The notes beneath the pieces were generated by a model, which saw only the letters and a program-made list of their open reading frames with translations, made no database searches and was not told the DNA's origin. A program made the position numbers and the translations under genes. A stretch of DNA of 64,000 nt from Legionella rowbothamii (GTDB lineage Bacteria; Pseudomonadota; Gammaproteobacteria; Legionellales; Legionellaceae), in contig NZ_CAAAIM010000011.1 in NCBI RefSeq assembly GCF_900639985.1, positions 1-64,000 of the forward strand. Reading direction: 5' to 3'. Positions 20,177 to 29,139 of this stretch are shown here, in pieces (position 1 is the stretch's first letter; the number at the start of each line of letters is the position of its first letter).

Positions 20177-21589
20177 ATGTTTGATTTTACGGGAAGTTAT
20201 ACCGACCTCTACCAATTGACTATGGCTCAAGTTTATTTTTTACAAGGACAGCACAAGCAACAAGCTATTTTTGATTATTTTTTTCGTAAATTACCATTTG
20301 GTTCTGGCTATGCCATTTTTGCTGGTTTAGCGGATCTCTTAGACATTTTAGAGCACTTACGTTTTGATACGGCGGACATCGAGTTTTTAGAAAAAAATGG
20401 TGTACATCCCGAATTCTTGAATTATCTGAAAAACTTTCAATTTACAGGAACCATCTATGCTGTTACTGAAGGAGATTTAGTATTTCCTACCGCACCGATT
20501 GTTACTGTTGAGGCGAATATTATTGAGGCTCAACTAATCGAAACCATTCTTTTAAATTTATTAAATTTTCAGACACTAATTGCTACCAAAGCAAGTCGTA
20601 TAAAACAGGTTTCAGGCGATAGCACCCTAATTGATTTTGGCTTACGTCGCGCTCAAAGCACTGGAGGTTATTATGCCAGTCGAGCAGCTATTATTGGTGG
20701 CTTTGATGCTACCAGCAATGTACGAGCCGGTCGTGATTATCAAATCCCCATATCAGGCACGATGGCTCATTCATTTATTCAAAGCTACGATAGTGAACTT
20801 GCAGCATTTCGTGCTTTTGTCGAAATTTGGCCTGATCATTCCACCTTACTGGTTGATACCTACAATACCTTGGAAAGTGGGGTTCCTAACGCTATTCACG
20901 TAGGAAAAGAAATGGAACTGCGAGGACAGCATTTGCAAGCAATACGCTTAGATAGTGGTGATTTGAATTATCTTGCTCACAAAGCACGCCACATGCTCGA
21001 TGAAGCAGGAATGCCTTATGTTAAAATTATTGCCTCGGACCAATTAAATGAGCACAGCATCAAAGCCCTACGCGCACAAAAAGCACCAATTGATGGGTTT
21101 GGGGTAGGTTCAAATTTAATCGTTGGAATGCCGGATGCGGCTTTAGATGGCGTGTATAAATTAGCTGAGGCAAATCACAAACCACGCATTAAACTTTCAG
21201 AAAATGCAGCAAAAATAACAATCCCCTATAAAAAGCAGGTTTATCGAGTCCTGACTGATGAACATCTATTTTTAGGTGCGGATGTTATTGCCTTAGCAGA
21301 GGAACAACAATTAGATACTTTATATTCTCCCCAAGGTAAAGCAATGTTGAGTGGTCTGCACCATTATCCCAAAGAACCTTTACTTCATAAAGTGATGGCT
21401 CAGGGTAAAACATTAATGCCGGCAAAATCCGTACACGAAATTAAAGAATACTCTAGCCTACGTCTGTCGCAATTACCTGATGAGTACAAGTGCTTTGAGC
21501 ACCCTAAAACATATCAAGTAGGCCTAAGTAATAAGTTGAATGCAAAACGCGAGGAACTTATTCAAAAATATGAGCAATGGGATAAATGA
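20177..21589 (+). CDS. pncB: Nicotinate phosphoribosyltransferase
   Basis: 470 aa. Makes nicotinate mononucleotide from nicotinate and PRPP, the committed step of Preiss-Handler NAD salvage. Visible features are the N-terminus TDLYQLTMAQVYF, the phosphate-binding region DFGLRRAQS (about 154-162) and GTMAHSFIQSY (about 194-204), and LRLDSGD-like AIRLDSGD near residue 260. It overlaps pncA by an ATGA, and the two enzymes act in sequence: pncA makes the nicotinate that pncB uses. Confidence 0.95.
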   Translation: MFDFTGSYTDLYQLTMAQVYFLQGQHKQQAIFDYFFRKLPFGSGYAIFAGLADLLDILEHLRFDTADIEFLEKNGVHPEFLNYLKNFQFTGTIYAVTEGDLVFPTAPIVTVEANIIEAQLIETILLNLLNFQTLIATKASRIKQVSGDSTLIDFGLRRAQSTGGYYASRAAIIGGFDATSNVRAGRDYQIPISGTMAHSFIQSYDSELAAFRAFVEIWPDHSTLLVDTYNTLESGVPNAIHVGKEMELRGQHLQAIRLDSGDLNYLAHKARHMLDEAGMPYVKIIASDQLNEHSIKALRAQKAPIDGFGVGSNLIVGMPDAALDGVYKLAEANHKPRIKLSENAAKITIPYKKQVYRVLTDEHLFLGADVIALAEEQQLDTLYSPQGKAMLSGLHHYPKEPLLHKVMAQGKTLMPAKSVHEIKEYSSLRLSQLPDEYKCFEHPKTYQVGLSNKLNAKREELIQKYEQWDK

Positions 21590-22194
21590 AAACATTAATC
21601 ATTCTAGACGTTCAAAATGATTTCATGCCTGGAGGTGCCTTAGCGGTGCCCGAGGGTGATGTGATTGTTCCCGTAATTAACCAAATAATGGATCATTTTG
21701 ATTTAATTGTGGCTACTCAAGATTGGCATCCACAAAACCATAAAAGTTTTGCCTCACGCCATCCCGGCAAAAAACCTTTTGAAAAAATTCAACTCCATGG
21801 CATTGAACAAACTCTTTGGCCTGATCATTGTGTGCAAGGAAGCAAAGGGGCTGAGTTTTTTCCACAATTAGAAACAGCAGGCATCGCGGCCATTTTTCGT
21901 AAAGGGATGGATCCAGAAATAGACAGTTACAGTGGTTTTTATGAAAATGATCATAAAAAAAGCACCGGATTAGCAGCATACCTGCGTGCGAAAGGAGCGT
22001 CAGAGCTTTATTTTTGTGGTTTATGTGCGGATATCTGTGTTTACTATAGTCTCAAAGATGCAGTGCACGAAGGATTTAAAAATTATTTAATTGAAGATGC
22101 CACTCATCCTTTAAATGCCGATGTATTTAAACGTATTCGGGTGGAGTTAAAGCAGCTAGGCGTTGAGTTAATTAAGAGCGCTCAATTACCTTAG
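21586..22194 (+). CDS. pncA: Nicotinamidase
   Basis: 202 aa isochorismatase-fold enzyme that hydrolyses nicotinamide to nicotinate and ammonia. The catalytic Asp is in DVQNDFMPGGALAV (Asp8), metal-binding residues are in TQDWHPQNHKSFAS, and the nucleophilic Cys is in GLCADICVYYSLKDA (near residue 151). Full length and coupled to pncB. Confidence 0.96.
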   Translation: MKTLIILDVQNDFMPGGALAVPEGDVIVPVINQIMDHFDLIVATQDWHPQNHKSFASRHPGKKPFEKIQLHGIEQTLWPDHCVQGSKGAEFFPQLETAGIAAIFRKGMDPEIDSYSGFYENDHKKSTGLAAYLRAKGASELYFCGLCADICVYYSLKDAVHEGFKNYLIEDATHPLNADVFKRIRVELKQLGVELIKSAQLP

Positions 22195-22245
22195 CAATTG
22201 CTTCACCCTGCATACTTTATAAATACCGCAGTCGAACCGCGATAA

Positions 22246-22268
22246 TTGGGGCTTCTATATGCCCCCAA
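22246..22268 (+). terminator. Hairpin after pncA
   Basis: TTGGGGC pairs with GCCCCCAA around an 8-nt loop, 50 bp after the pncA stop. The preceding bases (CGAACCGCGATAATTG) resemble one arm of the CGAATTACCGC repeat family. Confidence 0.45.
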
Positions 22269-22424
22269 CCCCATATTTGACAAAATATTTTCCTATTGTT
22301 GTAATGTTTACATTCGAGCACATTGATCGCGCCGAATTACTTAGGCCTAAAATACGCTCTCACCACTACTACGAAAGTCTACTTTTTAGGTTATCGTTTT
22401 AAAACATTTATAGGGATCGTTGTG

Positions 22425-23969
22425 ATGTTTTATTTTGTTAATCATTTTCGTTCATTTGTTAATCGTGTTCTATGGGGGGAAGTTAGTTCTCCATCGCTGT
22501 TTAGTGAAATAAAAAATGCGGCTCAGCCGGTCCATTTCGTGAATTTTGGTTTATTAGGAGGGAATGTAGCTTTTATAAATCCTCAAGAACTGAATATGGC
22601 CCAACTACTCGATACACTCGATGCCCAACCGCAAGGACGTCAAGGAGAAATGGGACTTCGTTTTTTTGTCGGTGGTAACTTCATTAGTACCCGAGCTAAA
22701 GATGATGAAGATTATACCGCATTAAGTCATCATTATTTATTATCTGGCCTATTATCCAGACCCGCTGCCTTCATTGAAAACACCCAACAATCACTTCATT
22801 TATATTTAGACAAGCAACACCAACAATCTGTTTCCTTACTTGAGTTAGCAACTACTCCATTAAGAAATAGCTTAGCACGGGGTTTATTTGATATTGAACA
22901 AATACCTCCGAACCTACATCAAGCACTGCAAGGATTTTCAGATTTAGTGCAAGACAAATTAGAAAGTTTTGGTAAAACCTTATCGGTTAAATTAATGACC
23001 GCGTACTATTCTTGGTTATTTTATTTCATTCCCCAATACCAGCAAGCAAAACAAAACTACTTGGCAGCAAGTGAAGAATTTTTGGCAGAACAAGCCAATG
23101 CCATTATTGCCCATTTCCAAGAGTTAAAACATGACAATCAAAAGACTTTATTTAATATCACCAATGCATTAGCCCGTTTTATTGCTCAACGAGTCAAGGA
23201 AACCTCTCCCGCTCTAGATGCAGCGGAGTTGCTCGATTATTTATCCTGCATGACCGCGGAGGATTTGCAGCCTTACTTACAAGAAGCCTATATAAAAACT
23301 CTTCCTGTACTGCCCCTGCCAGGAGATATGATTGTTATCCCCGCCTGCAGTGCAATGACTGAATTAGCTCAGAATAAAACATTACTGCTTGAATTAAGAA
23401 GTGAACTAGAAAAACGCAACTTTAAAAATAAAACGGCCGAAGAACGCCGCGAAGATATTTTACAGGATAAGCATAATAATGGTTTACTGCATCGTATTTT
23501 TTTAGAAGCTTTAAGACGCGATTTTCAACAGAAAAAACCAGCAGATTTGGAAGCGGAAACAGTTATCCTCCGCTATTGTGAACATGGTATTAATCTCAAA
23601 AATCAAAGTAATGAGCAGATAGCGCAAATTCCCCCAAAAACTATGATTGCCATTTTGAACGCCCTCCCTCGTTTTGATCCTAAGATTTGGCCTGAACCCG
23701 AACGATTCGACCCAAGTAGATTTGAAAATGATGAGAATAAAACACGTGAAAAAACCGTGCTTACCATTTTTTCCTATGGCAAACGCCGCTGTCCAGCAAA
23801 TTTAATAACCGAGTTTATTTTTCAAACGTTTATTGCGGAGTTAGTAATGAATTATGACATTGGCTTAATTCATGGTGATGATTTGAAACAGGCAGAAATA
23901 AAATTGCAACCTTTAGTGGCCAGTGCTGATTTAGAGCTAGAGGGTGACCGTTTAATGACGGAAATTTAG
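22425..23969 (+). CDS. Cytochrome P450-like protein
   Basis: About 514 aa from the ATG at 22425, which has AGGG upstream; the frame is open to a TTG at 22323 without a ribosome site. P450 hallmarks are the K-helix ExxR in FLEALRRDF, the PERF-region FDPKIWPEPERFDPSRF, and the haem-binding loop FSYGKRRCPA, whose Cys ligates the iron (the usual last Gly is Ala). A hydrophobic N-terminus is present. The first 250 residues are not obviously P450-like and the I-helix Thr is not clear to me. No redox partner gene is nearby. Substrate unknown; a fatty-acid or sterol-type substrate is possible but unproven. Confidence 0.75.
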   Translation: MFYFVNHFRSFVNRVLWGEVSSPSLFSEIKNAAQPVHFVNFGLLGGNVAFINPQELNMAQLLDTLDAQPQGRQGEMGLRFFVGGNFISTRAKDDEDYTALSHHYLLSGLLSRPAAFIENTQQSLHLYLDKQHQQSVSLLELATTPLRNSLARGLFDIEQIPPNLHQALQGFSDLVQDKLESFGKTLSVKLMTAYYSWLFYFIPQYQQAKQNYLAASEEFLAEQANAIIAHFQELKHDNQKTLFNITNALARFIAQRVKETSPALDAAELLDYLSCMTAEDLQPYLQEAYIKTLPVLPLPGDMIVIPACSAMTELAQNKTLLLELRSELEKRNFKNKTAEERREDILQDKHNNGLLHRIFLEALRRDFQQKKPADLEAETVILRYCEHGINLKNQSNEQIAQIPPKTMIAILNALPRFDPKIWPEPERFDPSRFENDENKTREKTVLTIFSYGKRRCPANLITEFIFQTFIAELVMNYDIGLIHGDDLKQAEIKLQPLVASADLELEGDRLMTEI

Positions 23970-23976
23970 GTACAGC

Positions 23977-24070
23977 ACGTCATCCCCAAATGTAATGAGA
24001 ACTTCTGAATGAGGATATGAGTTTACTCCCCATTCAGGAGCTCCTCCACCCAAACTCCTTAGGATGACGT
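23977..24070. repeat. 94-bp composite palindrome
   Basis: Outer arms ACGTCATCC (23977-23985) and GGATGACGT (24062-24070) enclose an inner imperfect pair CTTCTGAATG/CATTCAGGAG. It fills the gap between the P450 gene and dsbD. It may be a small non-autonomous element (MITE-like) or an mRNA 3'-end structure. Confidence 0.5.
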
Positions 24071-24152
24071 ACCATTTCTCATTTAAGAGTTACGTTTTAT
24101 CTCTATTCGAACTACAATGAAGTAAATTGCATTGCTGTTATCAAGGTCTCAA

Positions 24153-25919
24153 ATGAAAAAATGGTTGCTCTTTTTTATATGCTGTTTTACTACCATTATT
24201 GGATATACCGCCCCTCCACCTCCTGGCCAAATATTTCAGGTCAAGGTAAACCTTGTTGATCTCAACACCTTTACCGTCAATTTCCAGATTAAAGCACAGC
24301 ATTTCTTGTATTCTAATAGTATTAAATTGGAACCTGAGCATAATAGCATCATGCAGTTAGGCCCCCTACGTCTTCCTCCCACCCTGGAAAAAACAGATAA
24401 GCGTGGTCAAAAATACACCGTTTATCGAGATAAAGTTTCAATTCCAATAGCTATATTAGGTAATAAGCCAGGAAAAACATCCCTACAATTAAGCTATCAA
24501 GGATGCTCTGATGATGGTTTTTGTTATCCGCCGGAAGAACAAAAAATTCAGCTCGTTATTAATGATAAGCTCGAATTGAGTCAAGTAAGTCTGATGGAGA
24601 TAGAAAATAAGTCAGCAACCCTCCCTATTCAGCCTAAAGGTGAACTGAGTAAGATCTTTGAAAGCAATAACTGGGCTATGATCCTAATCACCTTCTATGG
24701 CTTAGGATTACTTTTATCATTTACCCCATGTATTTTACCTATGGTTCCTGTTTTATCCGGGATCATCATTGGCCATGGAAAAGAAATTACGACGCGAAAG
24801 GCATTCTTTCTCTCTCTAAGCTATGTACTTAGCATGTCCCTTACTTATGCCATCGTGGGTGCAGTCGTTGCCCTATTAGGCTCTAATCTGCAAATCAGTA
24901 TGCAATCACCATGGTCGATTGGTTTCTTAAGTGTAATATTTGTGTTGCTTGCCTTATCTATGTTTGGGTTTTATGAATTTAAATTACCCAATTCCTGGCA
25001 AGCCAAAATTGGCAGTACCAGTCGTAATCAACGAGGTGGCCACTATCTTGGGGCGGCCATTATGGGCTGTTTGTCTACTTTAATTCTATCCCCCTGCGTT
25101 ACCGCCCCCTTAATCGGCGTATTAACCTACATAGCCCAAACTAAAAATGTTCTTTTAGGCTGCCTCACGCTACTGGTTCTAGGACTTGGTATGGGAACGC
25201 CACTACTTCTGATTGGTACTTCTGCTGGAAAGTGGTTACCAGAAAGCGGAAGCTGGATGAATACAATTAAAGCCTTCTTTGGTGTTCTGTTCATAGCAGT
25301 TGCTATTTTACTGATCTCACGTATTGCTCCAGCGGTAGTAAACATGGCGCTATGGGCGAGTTTACTTATTTTTTCAGGTATTTATTGTGGTGCATTAGCT
25401 CATTCAGCAAGCAATCAAGAAAAGTTCAGTCAAAGTGTGGGAATTATTTTATTGGTTTATGGCATCCTTATTTTAATTGGGGCCAGCATGGGAGCAACTA
25501 ATCCACTGCAACCCTTAACTGTCTCCCAAGCTGCAAGCGTGATTCCTTCTAAGGTAGTCCCCCATGAAGCGCTCACCTTAAACCAAATAAAGCAGAAAAT
25601 TATCGGCGCACGCGGCAAACCCGTGATGTTGGATTTTTATGCGGACTGGTGTACTGCATGTAAAGTTATGGATGCCACCACTTTTCAAGATCCACAGGTA
25701 CAAACAGCATTAGAGCAATTTGTTGTTCTGAAAGTGGATCTTACTGCGAATAATGCTAATGATAAAAAAATATTGAATTATTTTAATGTAATCGCCCCCC
25801 CAACCTTTATGTTTTTTGATGCCAAAGGCATGCAACATGATGAATTGCTTGTTGTTGGTGAAGTATCTACGGATGAATTTTTGGCGAAGCTCAATCAAGT
25901 GCTTCAAGGGCAAGAATAG
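24153..25919 (+). CDS. dsbD: Thiol:disulfide interchange protein DsbD
   Basis: About 588 aa from the ATG at 24153 (AAGG upstream). Passes electrons from cytoplasmic thioredoxin across the inner membrane to periplasmic DsbC and cytochrome-c maturation proteins. Signal peptide, then the periplasmic alpha domain with the Cys pair in GCSDDGFCYPP. Eight-helix membrane domain with FTPCILPMVPVLSG and LSPCVTAPLIG. C-terminal thioredoxin-like domain with the CxxC in DWCTACK near residue 500. All six catalytic cysteines are present. Confidence 0.95.
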   Translation: MKKWLLFFICCFTTIIGYTAPPPPGQIFQVKVNLVDLNTFTVNFQIKAQHFLYSNSIKLEPEHNSIMQLGPLRLPPTLEKTDKRGQKYTVYRDKVSIPIAILGNKPGKTSLQLSYQGCSDDGFCYPPEEQKIQLVINDKLELSQVSLMEIENKSATLPIQPKGELSKIFESNNWAMILITFYGLGLLLSFTPCILPMVPVLSGIIIGHGKEITTRKAFFLSLSYVLSMSLTYAIVGAVVALLGSNLQISMQSPWSIGFLSVIFVLLALSMFGFYEFKLPNSWQAKIGSTSRNQRGGHYLGAAIMGCLSTLILSPCVTAPLIGVLTYIAQTKNVLLGCLTLLVLGLGMGTPLLLIGTSAGKWLPESGSWMNTIKAFFGVLFIAVAILLISRIAPAVVNMALWASLLIFSGIYCGALAHSASNQEKFSQSVGIILLVYGILILIGASMGATNPLQPLTVSQAASVIPSKVVPHEALTLNQIKQKIIGARGKPVMLDFYADWCTACKVMDATTFQDPQVQTALEQFVVLKVDLTANNANDKKILNYFNVIAPPTFMFFDAKGMQHDELLVVGEVSTDEFLAKLNQVLQGQE

Positions 25920-25934
25920 AGGTCTGCTGAGATT

Positions 25935-25978
25935 AATCATAACCTGATTGCTAGCAACCAGGTTATGATTATTATTTT
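25935..25978 (+). terminator. Rho-independent terminator of dsbD
   Basis: AATCATAACCTG (25935-25946) pairs perfectly with CAGGTTATGATT (25959-25970), followed by ATTATTTTTT. It ends at the stop codon of the converging gene. Confidence 0.85.
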
Positions 25979-28258
25979 TTATTGAGTGAGAACAAAACTC
26001 CTAGCTTGTTCTTGCAATACGTTCGCTGATTTTGGAAGAGCGTACCCACAGCATTGCTCTGCATCGGGGAATTGATAATCTTCTGGTAAATTAACGTTCT
26101 TTTGGAAAATTAGAACTTGTTTACGATGACCTCCGGCTTCACTAATTGGACTTTGGTGACGCTTAAAGAAGCGAACTAGAGGTAATGCCGTACCTTCATC
26201 TAACTTTTCTACTTGATAACGAAAATCCTGGTTTAGATTTACCAATTTATTTAACAAGGAATGCGCATATTCTTCGCGTTGGCTCTCAGTTGGCAACTCT
26301 TCTTCATCATTTAACTCAAGCCAAATTTCCAATTGATCCGCGCCCGTTTCGTCTTGGTAGGTATAAAAAGCCTTCTTTAAAACGATTTGTTCTAAATGCT
26401 CATCAGTGGTTACGGCGCGCTCTAATTCAGTAAACGCTAAATTAGCTCCACCGAATACAACTGTTGAATCGCGACCCCATACAAACATTAACGGAAGATT
26501 GGTTTTGGGCTGCTGGAACATGCCATATTTAGCTAAAAGAGCCTGGACATCACTTGATGCATACACTCGGCCTTTATCACCTAAATTATAACGGATACGG
26601 GGAGAAGAACGGTCATTACGAGTACAGGTAAATAGTAAGTTATCCTCGTCATCACATTCGACATGATAATTCATGGGATCATAATGGAATACCATGGGTA
26701 GACCCTTGTTCTCACCATACAGCTCGCGAGCAAGCCCAGGATTCGTCTCAATTGCCTTACGTACCGATATTTCGTATTCTGTTTCAACACCTAAATTAAT
26801 ATCTAAATCTGAGGCACCATAAGAAGAATAAATCTGATTAAAACCATGCCGCATTAATTGATCGCGCATAGCTTCTGATATAGCCTGGCCACCCACAACA
26901 CCAATCACCGAAAACTCGTCAAAATTATAACCTTTCTCCTGCGCATATGCGGTAAGGTCTTTGAGGAATGGAGGGTAACCGGCAATAATTACTTGATTCT
27001 TTTCTTTATTTAATGCATCAGCCATTGCTTTAACTTCTGACTTATATCGTCGAATTATGACTTGGGCCCCCCCATCCAACTGAGAGACAGCTCTATCAAA
27101 TTCATCTGCAAGCGTTGACGTTCGCTTTTTTAGCATCGCTTTTAAAGTAGTTTCAATTAAAGAAATGATTATCTGTTTATCATCCTCTGATAAATTAGGA
27201 TGTTTGCGCATAAACGCGCCAACGGCAAGTTCCAATTGATGCCGCTCATAGCGTGCATTGCTTACTAATTTATCAAGAATCTTATCTTTATCAGGGCCTG
27301 TGGCAAAAACACTTCCAGTATCACGCATTAGCTCATAAGTGGTTAACCCTGTAGCCCATGGACCTAGAGCAAAAGCATTAATATAGGATAAGCGTCGTCC
27401 TCCAAATTGGATTTTGGCGGCTAACTGCAACGATTTTTTAACTGTTTCGAGCTCTTGTTCCCCACGAACCCACTCAGTAGGTTTACCCGTAGTTCCTGTT
27501 GAGGTATCTGTTTTATAAGCAACAGGATATTTTCCTTGTAAATGAGTATCTGAATCATGTTCTTGAAATTTAATGTAATTATCTTTTGTAGTTTCAGGAA
27601 TTTGTCGGTACTCGGTTTTCGAAGTGGGGACACCGTTAAAGCGGACAACATGATTTTTATAAGCTGGAACTTCTTTATATGCCTCATGAAAGCGTTTTTT
27701 GGCCAGTACTTCACCTGCTTCCAAAATATCTGCTTCTTTACCCACAAAAAGAAATCGTATTTTAATTAACTTCACACCAACGATTGTTTTTTGGTAAAGC
27801 CAGCTAAGAAAAGAACCTTTGAAAAAGTCGCCAATACGATTAGCCCAGCTATCAACCAAACGCTGATTATGTCGTCCTGCATGGCGCAGACCTTCTGTTC
27901 CTGCTCGTATTTGCTGCTGCTTTTGCTCCGGACTGTCGTTAGCCCATAGCTGTTGATTAAGTGCCGTAGCTAACTCAGCATCTTGCAGATTTTTATGAGC
28001 ATCTTCACCGAGATATTTGATCAAGCTATTGCGATTAATACGAAACTCACGTAGCTCATATGCTCCTAATTCGTTAACTACTTCAGCCTGAAATTTAATT
28101 GTTTTATAAAACAAAGAAGCTGCATTACCATGAATAGTAACGCCATTTTTTCCAAGAACATCACGAGGATTAATAATACCATTCTTAAATAATAGTCTTT
28201 GACCGTATTCATGATGATGAAATAAAACAACGGGTGTATCAAGTTTATAAGTGGGCAT
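25979..28258 (-). CDS. PaaK/LuxE-type adenylate-forming enzyme with long N-terminal extension, candidate effector
   Basis: About 759 aa; ATG at 28258 preferred (AGGA six nt upstream), with another ATG two codons earlier. Residues about 185-740 look like the phenylacetate-CoA ligase/CapK branch of the AMP-forming superfamily: RFHEAYKEVPAYKNHV, the phosphate-binding loop TSTGTTGKPTEW (254-265), SYGASDLD (481-488), RIRYNLGDKG (556-565) and WGRDST (596-601). Typical PaaK is about 430 aa, so the first 180 residues and an inserted helical region (about 320-410) are extra. No signal peptide. It stands alone, with no CoA or aromatic catabolism genes nearby, and has a strong PmrA box. I infer an effector or secondary-metabolism enzyme that activates a carboxylic acid; the substrate is unknown. 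Confidence 0.7.
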   Translation of the reverse strand: MPTYKLDTPVVLFHHHEYGQRLLFKNGIINPRDVLGKNGVTIHGNAASLFYKTIKFQAEVVNELGAYELREFRINRNSLIKYLGEDAHKNLQDAELATALNQQLWANDSPEQKQQQIRAGTEGLRHAGRHNQRLVDSWANRIGDFFKGSFLSWLYQKTIVGVKLIKIRFLFVGKEADILEAGEVLAKKRFHEAYKEVPAYKNHVVRFNGVPTSKTEYRQIPETTKDNYIKFQEHDSDTHLQGKYPVAYKTDTSTGTTGKPTEWVRGEQELETVKKSLQLAAKIQFGGRRLSYINAFALGPWATGLTTYELMRDTGSVFATGPDKDKILDKLVSNARYERHQLELAVGAFMRKHPNLSEDDKQIIISLIETTLKAMLKKRTSTLADEFDRAVSQLDGGAQVIIRRYKSEVKAMADALNKEKNQVIIAGYPPFLKDLTAYAQEKGYNFDEFSVIGVVGGQAISEAMRDQLMRHGFNQIYSSYGASDLDINLGVETEYEISVRKAIETNPGLARELYGENKGLPMVFHYDPMNYHVECDDEDNLLFTCTRNDRSSPRIRYNLGDKGRVYASSDVQALLAKYGMFQQPKTNLPLMFVWGRDSTVVFGGANLAFTELERAVTTDEHLEQIVLKKAFYTYQDETGADQLEIWLELNDEEELPTESQREEYAHSLLNKLVNLNQDFRYQVEKLDEGTALPLVRFFKRHQSPISEAGGHRKQVLIFQKNVNLPEDYQFPDAEQCCGYALPKSANVLQEQARSFVLTQ

Positions 28259-28287
28259 ATCCATTCCTAGATAAATAAATTCGCCCT

Positions 28288-28320
28288 ATTTTAATACACT
28301 TAGATTAATAGAATATTAAG
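28288..28320 (-). promoter_or_regulatory. PmrA-box promoter of the adenylate-forming gene
   Basis: On the minus strand, CTTAATATT (28320-28312, a perfect half-site), CT, ATTAATCTA (28309-28301), then 7 bp and TAAAAT (28293-28288). It is the best match of the four PmrA-type promoters in the window. The predicted leader is about 25 nt. Confidence 0.75.
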
Positions 28321-28419
28321 AAAAATGAATTGGAGAACTAATTGTAGGTTGTTGTTTTTTCGAAATATTAGTCACTGCCACTCTTCCTCGTGTTCAGGTG
28401 GCAGTGAAAAAAAGACCTG

Positions 28420-28944
28420 CTAAGGTGTGCCTATACTACGTGGAGGCAAACCGGGTATTTCAAAATCTTCTTTTGTCTTTTCAGATGGCTTAAACTCATC
28501 ACCCTCTTTAAATTCCTTACCATCAGCATGATATAGTTTTCCATCACCGTTTGAATAAGCAGTGACATTTTTAGTCGCGGGATCAAACATAACGAAAGCC
28601 TGACCTTTTTCACATTGCTTCATAAAAAATTTAGCGCATTCTTCTTTTGAGCTGAATTTTAAACTAACTGTATTGTCATCCTCGACCTTAGGCTCTTCAT
28701 AGTGTTCATCACCAGCATACGCTTCGTTGAAGTCGGCAATAAGTTCTTCGATATTTTCGCTGCTAGCCGAGACCGTCGTTGTCTCAAGCTCAATTAATTT
28801 AGCTTCTAGCTGGGAAATAGGTAAGTCGGAATCTTTGATAAATCTGAACTTCAACCGCTTAAGTTCTTTCTCCTGCTCTTGAGTCAATGCATCAGTTATT
28901 TTTCTTAAATCAATCAAACGCTGTAAATCTTGTTTTCGTCCCAT
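28420..28944 (-). CDS. Acidic hypothetical protein
   Basis: 174 aa from the ATG at 28944, which has GGAGA four nt upstream; the upstream in-frame start at 28995 has none. No signal peptide. The N-terminal half is a likely coiled coil (LQRLIDLRKITDALTQEQEKELKRLK, continuing through SQLEAKLIELE; positions about 6-60). The middle is acidic (EEPKVEDDNTV), and a compact region with SSKEECAKFFMKQCEKGQAFVMFDP and a KLYHADGKEF turn follows. I do not recognise the family. Candidate effector by context only. Confidence 0.65.
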   Translation of the reverse strand: MGRKQDLQRLIDLRKITDALTQEQEKELKRLKFRFIKDSDLPISQLEAKLIELETTTVSASSENIEELIADFNEAYAGDEHYEEPKVEDDNTVSLKFSSKEECAKFFMKQCEKGQAFVMFDPATKNVTAYSNGDGKLYHADGKEFKEGDEFKPSEKTKEDFEIPGLPPRSIGTP

Positions 28945-29017
28945 AATTTCTCCAAAGCAAAATTTCTTACTTAATGATACGCAATTTTTTCTCACTTGAT
29001 GAACCTGATCTTTTTTT

Positions 29018-29034
29018 CTTTACTTATTTCTTAC
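29018..29034 (-). promoter_or_regulatory. CpxR-like site upstream of the acidic hypothetical gene
   Basis: On the minus strand GTAAG-N6-GTAAAG, about 75 bp before the start codon. One mismatch to a GTAAA direct repeat with 6-bp spacing. Weak evidence. Confidence 0.25.
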
Positions 29035-29139
29035 AAATACGTACGAGCAAAAGCAAGATTAAAGTAAAATTCCTTAAATAGTCGACATTCCTATGGAGAA
29101 AGGGTATAATTCGTTCATTTTTTTTACAGTTAGAGTTTT

